From NCBI GenBank assembly GCA_019745975.1, contig JAIESQ010000064.1:1-48811 (forward strand): a DNA stretch of 48,811 nt. The letters run 5' to 3'. Source of the DNA: Pirellulales bacterium. GTDB taxonomy: Bacteria > Planctomycetota > Planctomycetia > Pirellulales > JAEUIK01. The notes beneath the pieces were generated by a model. The model saw only the letters and a program-made list of their open reading frames with translations. It was not told where the DNA came from and did no database searches. Shown piece by piece: positions 1-6,100 of this stretch (the stretch's first letter is position 1; every line of letters starts with the position of its first letter). Both the position numbers and the translations under genes were made by a program.

Positions 1-24
1 CTGCACCTTCTCCTGAACTTTCAT
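1..24 (-). CDS. Start of a leftward gene cut by the window edge
   Basis: An ATG on the minus strand (24 to 22) is preceded by AAAGGAATTCCTC, a good ribosome binding site at normal spacing, and eight codons (MKVQEKVQ) stay open to the window edge. Only the start is visible, so nothing can be said about function. It points the same way as the zinc-finger gene at 156-734 and may follow it in an operon of the integrated element. The call rests on the ribosome binding site alone. Confidence 0.35.
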
Positions 25-155
25 GAGGAATTCCTTTCACTCAGTGTGCTTCGAAACACAACGCAAGTGTTTGGAGTTCCTCTTTTATCTATTCCTCCCA
101 GGATCGCGCAAGGCTATTTAGTCGTCGCCTGGCGACGTCCGTGGCGGCGCACGAA

Positions 156-734
156 CTAGAGTTGATTGGCGGTGCTTTCGTCGGCTAGGCAGATGTCGCC
201 GTCATCGTCAGCGAGAATTGATGCCAAGCCGTCCGTCTCCAGCAAGGACACAACCGAACCTGCCATCTCGGCAGCCAGCTCTTCGTCGCTCAACTCGGAT
301 ACGTCGCGTTGAGGCTCGGGCTCTGTGATTTGCAGCCCCTGCGCGATCAGCAAGAAGCTGCGTAACACCAGCGGGCTGCCCGGTCGCTCAGCGGCTGCCC
401 TCTTTAGCTCGTGGGCCCACTCGTCGACGAACCTGTTGAGGCCACCGAAGCGGGCGAGCACTGCCCGGCACCAGGCAAGGCCACGTTGGCGTCCGGCAGA
501 CCGACGGTTCATGGTCGCAGCGAACCCCCGCAAGTCACGACCTCGACGCGCAGCCCGAAGCTCGCGCATCCGCTGGTTGTGGCAGGCCCGACACGTGCCT
601 TGCCTATCTTCGCGCCCGCGATAGCGCCGTCGGTAGTCCTCGATCGGGCGCCGCAGGCCGCAGGCGGAACAGAGTTTGGCGGGCTGGGCGGTCGTCGGAT
701 CGCGGGAATCGGGAGCGTTGGACACTGGGGTCAC
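156..734 (-). CDS. Small zinc-finger protein of the integrated element
   Basis: This 192-residue basic protein has two CxxC pairs near its N-terminus (C22/C25 and C48/C51, 22 residues apart) in a CSACGLRRP...CRACHNQRM context. This resembles the zinc-binding module that precedes phage endonuclease VII-like and HNH proteins. No nuclease motif is visible after it. The middle is arginine-rich and helical and the C-terminal 50 residues are acidic. The start is GTG at 734 without a clear ribosome binding site, and GTG at 725 is an alternative. It diverges from the gene at 996, leaving about 260 bases for regulation. Its position near a recombinase and excisionase-like genes suggests a nucleic-acid-binding role in the mobile element. 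The function is unknown. Confidence 0.6.
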   Translation of the reverse strand: MTPVSNAPDSRDPTTAQPAKLCSACGLRRPIEDYRRRYRGREDRQGTCRACHNQRMRELRAARRGRDLRGFAATMNRRSAGRQRGLAWCRAVLARFGGLNRFVDEWAHELKRAAAERPGSPLVLRSFLLIAQGLQITEPEPQRDVSELSDEELAAEMAGSVVSLLETDGLASILADDDGDICLADESTANQL

Positions 735-995
735 GGTGTTCGGAGCGAGCGGTTGGTGGAGTCGAAAACTAAATATCAGGGCGTATCCATGACATGCCTA
801 AGTGACTGTCACCAAAGATTATACGGCGGCCAGTCCAGACGGTGTACCACAGCCGCGCGCCACGCTCGTCAATGTGCTAATTCTAGAGCGCTCGATTGCC
901 CTTATCCCTTCAATGGCGATAGCGTTGGGGTCGTTACCTGGCCCTGTCAGTCACGTCGGGGCCGACTCTGACAGCCTCACCTAAGGAGCCAAGTA

Positions 996-1913
996 ATGTC
1001 GAGTGTGACTCGAATTGCGTCCGACGAGCAACCCAAAGAGCTTGACCGGCAAGCGGAAGCTTCATCCGGCAGGACTGAGGATAATCACGGGTACCCGCTA
1101 GTCCGCCGACAGTCTTCCCAGCACGCTATTCGGGTATGCGAAACGATTGACAAGGCGGCGCCCCCAAAGCTCTTGATGCAAAAATCAAGCGCCGACGGTC
1201 GGTGTGAGCCGACGTCCGAGATCGCGCCAGCACTGACCGAGTGGCTAGCTCTGACTCGCCCGGTCGAAGAAGCATGCTTCTGTGACAGTTGGCCGCCGAC
1301 TGGATGGGAAAGTGACGCATATCCGATCGACGAATCCCCCGATGCAATGTCGCAATGGTTTGATCTGCAATGTCAGGCAGCGCCTCATTTTGCCAACGTC
1401 CGCGGGTGGAGTCCCGAGGCCCAACTTGAAGCAGTGGAGTCCGTGCTACGCGATGCACGTCGACTCGCCAGGTACCTACAAGCCCACGGGCGCGCTAATC
1501 CCATGCCGATCCGTCAACGGGAGGCATCCATCCTGGAACGCATCGAAGAACTTGAGGAGATGCGAGCATGGTGCTTGAAAGGGAGCTGCCTGCCTGGACC
1601 GACCAGCCAGCCAGTTGACGTTTCGGCGCTTGCCCCGCCGGCGACTGTCGCGCCGACCGCCAGCGATAAGGCGACCCCGCCAGCGCGCAGGCGGCGCTCC
1701 GCATGGAGTCGCGACCATGCGTGGCAAAGGCAGTTTGCGAGTCTCAAGACCTACGGGGCGGTTCGCGATTGGTGGAACGGACTGACCGACGAAGAACGCG
1801 CGCGGCACGCGCCGTATCAGGCCAAGATCAACCCGGGCAAAGCGGGTTGGAGCATCGTACAGAAGGGCATCAAAAAAGCCGGCCGCGAGCCTGATTCCGA
1901 GTCGGAACAGTAA
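996..1913 (+). CDS. Hypothetical protein of the integrated element
   Basis: The 305-residue product starts at an ATG with AAGGAG seven bases upstream, the best ribosome binding site in this part of the window. I do not recognise a family. The N-terminal 100 residues look disordered and polar. Residues 105-205 are rich in Trp and Glu and mostly helical. A basic linker (PARRRRSAW) leads to a C-terminal segment of about 70 residues with regular Trp spacing (WSRDHAWQRQF, VRDWWNGL, GWSIVQKGIKKA), which may be a small helical DNA- or protein-binding domain. It precedes the excisionase-like genes on the same strand, with 110 bases between. It is probably an accessory gene of the mobile element. Confidence 0.6.
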   Translation: MSSVTRIASDEQPKELDRQAEASSGRTEDNHGYPLVRRQSSQHAIRVCETIDKAAPPKLLMQKSSADGRCEPTSEIAPALTEWLALTRPVEEACFCDSWPPTGWESDAYPIDESPDAMSQWFDLQCQAAPHFANVRGWSPEAQLEAVESVLRDARRLARYLQAHGRANPMPIRQREASILERIEELEEMRAWCLKGSCLPGPTSQPVDVSALAPPATVAPTASDKATPPARRRRSAWSRDHAWQRQFASLKTYGAVRDWWNGLTDEERARHAPYQAKINPGKAGWSIVQKGIKKAGREPDSESEQ

Positions 1914-2023
1914 AAGAATTCCGAATCGTTCCGCCCTTTTCCGCCATTTTTCACGCTTGCTCGTTCCGCCCATCGTGCGCCCATGATGCGACCTGAGTTG
2001 AGAATCTCACTCGGGAGCATCCA

Positions 2024-2233
2024 ATGTCGCAACGATTCACCACCCGTGAAGTCGCCGAAATACTCGGCGTCGAAACCTGGCGCGTGCGGCGCCTGTTTGA
2101 GTCTGGCGTGCTGCAAGAGCCCACGCGCTTTGCGGGGAAGCGCGCAATCCCCGCAGCGCTAATTCCGCGCATCGTCGATGCGCTTCGCTCACGTGGCTGG
2201 CTCGCGGAAAGCGAGGTGGCCCGTGCCGAATAG
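2024..2233 (+). CDS. MerR/excisionase-like HTH protein (first of two)
   Basis: This 69-residue protein is essentially one winged helix-turn-helix: FTTREVAEILGVETWRVRRL forms the HTH and the following LQEPTRF...RAIPAALIPRIVDAL segment the wing and final helix. Proteins of this size and shape in mobile elements act as excisionases (recombination directionality factors) or small repressors. GGGAG lies seven bases before the ATG. The end of the gene overlaps the GTG start of the next HTH gene, so the two are probably translated together. The HTH assignment is firm; whether it controls excision or transcription is inference from the recombinase at 3698. Confidence 0.7.
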   Translation: MSQRFTTREVAEILGVETWRVRRLFESGVLQEPTRFAGKRAIPAALIPRIVDALRSRGWLAESEVARAE

Positions 2234-2504
2234 CGTACTGCCCTTATCGGCGGCGAATGGCCAGCCCGAGCGGCTGTCTGATTCGCCGGCGATGCTGCTG
2301 ACCGCTGCCGAATTGGCCCGCGAGCTGCGGACCTCAACGCGCTCAATCTGGCGGATGGAATCGGCGGGCAAACTGCCGGCGCCGATCCGCTGGGGCCGTG
2401 CCCCACGCTGGCCCCGCGAGACGATCTTGCGATGGCTCGCGGCCGGCTGTCCCGATCGCCGCGAGTTTGAGCGACTGACCGTAGCGAGCGCAACCAGAAA
2501 GTGA
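2223..2504 (+). CDS. AlpA/excisionase-like HTH protein (second of two)
   Basis: The likely start is the GTG at 2223, inside the last codons of the upstream HTH gene, with GAGGTGG just before it. This gives 93 residues. An upstream in-frame ATG at 2178 would overlap the previous gene more. Residues 26-80 carry a clear HTH_17/AlpA-type fold: LLTAAELARELRTSTRSIWR is the recognition unit, followed by the wing KLPAPIRWGRAPRWPRETI and a closing helix LRWLAAGC. AlpA-like proteins regulate integrase genes or promote excision. Two adjacent, differently built HTH proteins suggest one Xis-like and one repressor-like partner for the recombinase downstream; which is which cannot be told from sequence. Confidence 0.7.
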   Translation: MPNSVLPLSAANGQPERLSDSPAMLLTAAELARELRTSTRSIWRMESAGKLPAPIRWGRAPRWPRETILRWLAAGCPDRREFERLTVASATRK

Positions 2505-2514
2505 CCTCACCTGT

Positions 2515-2583
2515 GGGGCGCGGCTGGTTGCCTTCGTGAGGCTTGTCACCTGAACGAACGCGGTTCGATTCCGCGGCGCTCCA
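2515..2583 (+). other. tRNA-like structure, probably degenerate
   Basis: A 69-base stretch folds like a tRNA. GGGGCGC (2515-2521) can pair with GCGCTCC (2576-2582) as an acceptor stem with one G-U pair and A2583 as discriminator. A perfect five-pair T-arm, CGCGG/CCGCG with loop TTCGATT, lies at 2559-2575. The anticodon arm is weak (one mismatch) with loop CTTGTCA, which would read as anticodon UGU, and a five-base variable loop follows. The D-arm is too short and U8 is missing, so I doubt a functional tRNA. It may be a tRNA remnant or a structured RNA of the element. Confidence 0.35.
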
Positions 2584-2647
2584 GCGCATAAGAACGCCCG
2601 ACGGTGGGCCGCCGGGCGCGCCTGCGAGAGGCTTGTCACCTAACGCA
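2533..2647 (+). repeat. Two hairpins sharing the loop AGG-CTTGTCA-CCT
   Basis: GAGGCTTGTCACCT occurs at 2538-2551 and again, exactly 90 bases later, at 2628-2641. Each copy sits at the top of a hairpin whose lower stem differs but still pairs: TTCGT/ACGAA around the first and TGCG/CGCA around the second. Conserved tip with covarying base stem indicates selection on RNA or single-stranded DNA structure rather than chance duplication. The second copy lies just upstream of the likely primase start at 2660. The first coincides with the anticodon-like arm of the tRNA-like structure. Confidence 0.5.
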
Positions 2648-2659
2648 AAGATAGCTGCG

Positions 2660-3201
2660 ATGGCCTTGGAGAGCAACGCCGGCCCGGCCGGCATCTTGCC
2701 GCATCATCTTAGCGAACTTCGCGCGAGCGGCTTGAGCGACGCGACGATTCGCAAAGCCGGCATCCGCAGCGAAGCCAATTACGCGGCGCTGGCCGCAGCG
2801 CTCGGCTGGCGCAGTCTGCCCAAGCGCATGGCCCCGGCGCTATTGTTTCCCTACACGGCGGCCGACGGCAGCAACGGATACACGCGGGCGAAATTCGATC
2901 ATCCGCGCACGGTCGGCGGCAAGCTGGTCAAGTACGAGTCCGCACGCAGAGCCCGGTGGCGTTGTTCGTGCGCGAACGCTGCCATGTAGGGCCGGCTTAC
3001 GTGGCCCGTATCAGCGACTTGTACAACGCGTGGTGCGAGTGGTGTCGGGACAACGGGCGACGCGAACCCGGCACCCTACCTATGTTCGGTAAGGACCTGC
3101 GGGCGGCCCTGCCTGCGTTGAGGAGCCGGCAGCCACGCTCGGGGGACGATCGGATTCGTGTCTATGAGGGGATCGGTTTGGCGACGGTTGACGCGTTCTG
3201 A
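2660..3201 (+). pseudogene. Primase-helicase remnant with internal deletion
   Basis: Two pieces in different frames fit the ends of a phage/plasmid primase. Piece one (2660 to about 2950) reads LPHHLSELRASGLSDATIRKAGI and then LLFPYTAADGSNGYTRAKFDHPR and KLVKYES, as in the N-terminal DUF3854/TOPRIM region of element primases. Piece two (about 2950-3201, shifted frame) reads ALFVRERCHV, then ARISDLYNAWCEWCRDNGRREP and the LPMFGKDLRAALPAL...RVYEGIGL pattern typical of the extreme C-terminus of P4/D5-type primase-helicases. The TOPRIM core and helicase motifs that should lie between, well over 1 kb, are missing. The junction lies near 2940-2955. A TTG at 2543 could extend the first piece upstream. 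The element therefore probably cannot prime its own replication. Confidence 0.65.
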
Positions 3202-3259
3202 CCTTACGCGTGACCGAGCCTGGCACGCGTTGGAACGCGTGCATAACCATTGTACGCGT
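3191..3259. repeat. Cluster of five ACGCGT hexamers
   Basis: ACGCGT occurs at 3191, 3206, 3225, 3235 and 3254, with start-to-start spacings of 15, 19, 10 and 19 bases. The first copy overlaps the last codons of the primase remnant. A palindromic hexamer repeated this densely beside a primase gene is what an iteron-type origin or an arm-binding site for a recombinase or excisionase would look like. Which of these it is cannot be decided from sequence. Confidence 0.4.
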
Positions 3260-3697
3260 AGCGCGCGAGACAACTGAAGTGTTGAATGAGCGCAATCAAG
3301 AGTAGCGAAAACAATGGGGTGGCTCGCGTGCCATCGCGTTCCGCGCTGCCGACGACGACCCCAGCCAAGCGACAATGCAACGAAATTCGACACCTAAAAA
3401 AAGGGCCGATGCGGCGCTCGCTCGCCGGAGCCAAGCTCGCGCTGTCCGAACGTTGGTTCGAGCCGTGCGCCGATGTCGATCCGGCAGCACAGAACGGCGC
3501 GTGCCGCGTTGCGGAATGCGCGGATGGGTTCCGAGTCGAGGCGAGCAAGCGGCCCGCAAATCGACGCCACGGCGATTGACTGACAGAAAGCGACAGAAAG
3601 CGACTTGCGCGCTTGGCTGGCGCACGTTAGTATCCGATGAATCGTTTGCCGGCGGCCGAACGGGTCGCGGGCGAATTGCAGAAAGGAGACCGAGTCG
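3202..3697. other. Intergenic region upstream of the integrase
   Basis: Apart from the ACGCGT cluster at its left end I see no convincing gene. Open frames at 3286-3579 (plus) and 3204-3548 (minus) lack ribosome binding sites and recognisable motifs. The right end carries AGAAAGGAGACCGAGTCG, which supplies the integrase ribosome binding site. Confidence 0.5.
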
Positions 3698-5557
3698 ATG
3701 CCCTCGCTATTCAAACCCGCGATCACCAAGACCGATCCGAAGACCGGCCGCAAGATTCGCAGCAAGGCGAGCAAGTGGTACGGCAAGTACCGGGATGAAA
3801 ACAACGAAGAAAAGCGCGTCCCCCTTTGCACTGACAAAGAGGCGGCCCGCGCTATGCTCCGCGATATCGTTCGGCGTTCCGAACGGCTGGGTGCAGGCTT
3901 GATCGACCCGACCGAGTTGCATCAACGCCGGCCGCTGACAGAACACCTCGCTGAATTCGAGGCCGACTTGACGGCCCGGCAGAATACCGCGAAGCACGTG
4001 CGCATGACCGTTCGGCACGTGCGGTTCATCATCGAACACGCCAACGCCGATCGGATGGCCCACCTGACGGGCGATGCCGTGTCGGCGGCCATCGGCAGCT
4101 TACGGGAAGCGGGAAAGGGCTTGCGCACGTGCAATGCGCATTTGCGATCAGTTAAATCGTTCACTCGTTGGCTATCACGCAACCGGCGACTGCCTGACGA
4201 TCCGCTCGCCGGTATGTCGGCTTTCAATGAAGCGACCGACCGCCGGCACGTGCGCCGCGAGTTGACCCCAGACGAAATCGAATGGCTATTGCGAGTCACG
4301 GATGGGCATACGCGTCCGGAGCATAATCTGCCCGGCACGGATCGGGCGATGGCGTATCGGCTCGCGCTAGGGACCGGCTTGCGAGCCCGCGAGCTGCGCA
4401 GCCTGACGCCGGAATCCTTCGCCCTCGACAGCGACCCGCCAACCGTGACCCTCGATGCGGCCTATTCCAAGCATCGCAAGCAAGACACGCTCCCGTTGCG
4501 GGCTGATCTAGTGGCCCACCTGCGAACCTGGCTGCGGGGTCGCGAGGTGGGAGTGCCAATGCTCGCCGGCTTGGCCGGCGACACGGCGCGCATGCTGCGT
4601 AGCGACCTGGCTGCCGCTCGCAAGGCGTGGATTGCTGCTGCTAAGACCGATGCCGACCGCGCGGCACGCGAGAAAACCGACTTTCTCAAGTACGAAAACG
4701 CGGTCGGTGAGAAAGCCGACTTTCACGCGACGCGGGTGAGCTACATTTCGGCGCTGGTCAACGGCGGCGCTTCGCTCAAGAGTGCGATGACGCTGGCCCG
4801 GCATAGCACGGCCCGGCTGACGGTTGATCGGTATGCGAAGGCCCGCTTGCATGATCTGACGGCGGCCTTGGAGTCTCTGCCGAAGCAAGGGCCAACTGAA
4901 AAATCTAACACGGTTACTGCCCTTCAAGCGACGGGGACCGACGGGCCAAGCGACCTCAATCCGGCAAGCCGGAGCGACAATCGGCGTGAAGCGGTCGCGG
5001 TTAAGTTTGTACCCCGGCTTGTACCTCCTAGCGACTTTTCGGGGCGTGAGGCGTCGCCGGCTGGCACTGAGGGGACGGCGCAACGTGCCAGTGACGACCC
5101 TGCGCAAGACAAAGCCGCGTCGGTAGTTGACGCGGCCCAGAGAGCGCGACGGGAATTCGCCGCGAGTCGTCAGAAAAGAGGCGCCGGTGGGAGTCGAACC
5201 CACGATGGCGGATTTGCAATCCGCTGCCTTAGCCTCTTGGCTACGGCGCCGAATGAGCCAGAATCGGCCGTCTCAATCCCCGCCAACAGGCCGCGGGACG
5301 AAATCCCCTCTCGGAAAGACAAGCAAAACCGGTTGTTCGTTCGCGACCGCGCGGGCGCTTACGGCGATCCAGCGCTCGGCCTGGCCCACCCCTCGATCCG
5401 TAAGGTTACGGAAAATCGCGCGGTTGGGTCAAGGGGCGTGTTTCGCGCAAAGGCTGCCGTTGGGGCAACTTGGTGCGATCGTGCCACTGGCGACACGCGG
5501 ACACTCTATCTTCGGCAACAGACACCCTTCGACAACATGTTCGTACCACGAAACTGA
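3698..5557 (+). CDS. Tyrosine recombinase (integrase) whose frame runs through tRNA-Cys
   Basis: Residues 75-185 form the SAM-like core-binding domain and residues 190-390 the catalytic domain. Visible catalytic residues are R229 (GTGLRARELRSL), a Lys in the SKHRKQDTLPL hairpin (K258 or K261), H343 and R346 (DFHATRVSYI), H369 (LARHS) and nucleophile Y379 (LTVDRYAKA). This is a complete set. The N-terminal 50 residues (WYGKYRDENNEEKRVPL) are an AP2-like arm-binding strand region. The start ATG has AAAGGAG nine bases upstream. After about residue 395 the protein is low-complexity. Residues 495-518 (GAGGSRTHDGGFAIRC...) are the antisense translation of the tRNA-Cys gene, and the frame stays open another 100 codons. 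It presumably integrates the element to its left into this tRNA gene. The true C-terminus after integration is uncertain. Confidence 0.9.
   Translation: MPSLFKPAITKTDPKTGRKIRSKASKWYGKYRDENNEEKRVPLCTDKEAARAMLRDIVRRSERLGAGLIDPTELHQRRPLTEHLAEFEADLTARQNTAKHVRMTVRHVRFIIEHANADRMAHLTGDAVSAAIGSLREAGKGLRTCNAHLRSVKSFTRWLSRNRRLPDDPLAGMSAFNEATDRRHVRRELTPDEIEWLLRVTDGHTRPEHNLPGTDRAMAYRLALGTGLRARELRSLTPESFALDSDPPTVTLDAAYSKHRKQDTLPLRADLVAHLRTWLRGREVGVPMLAGLAGDTARMLRSDLAAARKAWIAAAKTDADRAAREKTDFLKYENAVGEKADFHATRVSYISALVNGGASLKSAMTLARHSTARLTVDRYAKARLHDLTAALESLPKQGPTEKSNTVTALQATGTDGPSDLNPASRSDNRREAVAVKFVPRLVPPSDFSGREASPAGTEGTAQRASDDPAQDKAASVVDAAQRARREFAASRQKRGAGGSRTHDGGFAIRCLSLLATAPNEPESAVSIPANRPRDEIPSRKDKQNRLFVRDRAGAYGDPALGLAHPSIRKVTENRAVGSRGVFRAKAAVGATWCDRATGDTRTLYLRQQTPFDNMFVPRN
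5179..5250 (-). tRNA. tRNA-Cys (GCA), probable attachment site
   Basis: On the minus strand a 72-base cloverleaf begins GGCGCCG at 5250 and ends CGGCGCC plus discriminator T at 5179, giving a perfect seven-pair acceptor stem. The anticodon arm GCGGA-TTGCAAA-TCCGC presents GCA for cysteine, and the T-arm TGGGTTCGACTCCCA is canonical. U73 is the usual cysteine identity base. CCA is not encoded. The tRNA 3' end faces the integrase and the mobile element, the normal layout for integration into the 3' half of a tRNA gene. Confidence 0.95.
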
Positions 5558-5740
5558 TCCGTTTTGCGCGGCTGTGCTCACCGCGGCGCGATTGCCGGCT
5601 AAGAGCAACGTTTCGTGCTGGCAAGCTGCGACTGAAGTGACAGCAGCCGGCAATTCGATGCACTCGGCAGAGATCAACCGCGCAGGTGGCTAGGAAAGTC
5701 GCCGGCGCGCTCGCATACCAGCGAAACGGAGTTCGCACTG

Positions 5741-6085
5741 ATGAACCTCTTGAATCGCCTGCAGAATCTGCTGCTGTTTGGTCGCGGCCCGCGTCTGGCG
5801 AAGTTGGCCACGCTGATCGCGCGGCAGATCATGCCCGAGGTGTGGCCGCTTGTCGCGGGGCGCGTGCCGGAAATGTCGCCGGCCGAAGCGCGTGGTTACC
5901 TTCGCGCCCGCTCGGCCGAACTGATGCGAACGCGGATCGAAATGGAGCGTCGGTTCGACCGATCGCTGGCGCCGCGCGATGCGGCCAGTTTGCTTACCGG
6001 CGTGAGCAACGAATTGTTGGCGCTCATCGAGCAGCGCCGCCAGCAGGCGGTGCAGCAGCGGGGCGGGCTCAAGCGCGCGGCGTAA
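5741..6085 (+). CDS. Hypothetical 114-residue protein
   Basis: The ATG has GGAG at suitable distance in the preceding ACGGAGTTCGC stretch. The protein is helical and basic, starts with an amphipathic LLNRLQNLLLF segment, and contains MSPAEARGYLRARSAELMRTRIEMERRF, which looks like a long surface helix. There are no cysteines and no predicted signal peptide. I do not recognise a family. It lies alone between the tRNA-Cys gene and the convergent cytochrome protein, with a stop only 15 bases from that gene's end. Codon use is like that of its chromosomal neighbours, so it is likely a real core-genome gene of unknown role. Confidence 0.6.
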   Translation: MNLLNRLQNLLLFGRGPRLAKLATLIARQIMPEVWPLVAGRVPEMSPAEARGYLRARSAELMRTRIEMERRFDRSLAPRDAASLLTGVSNELLALIEQRRQQAVQQRGGLKRAA

Positions 6086-6100
6086 TCGCGCAATGGGACG

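Noticed and set aside
2515-2583. Functional tRNA-Thr (UGU)
   Set aside because: D-arm too short, U8 absent, mismatch in the anticodon stem and C at position 37; kept only as a tRNA-like structure.
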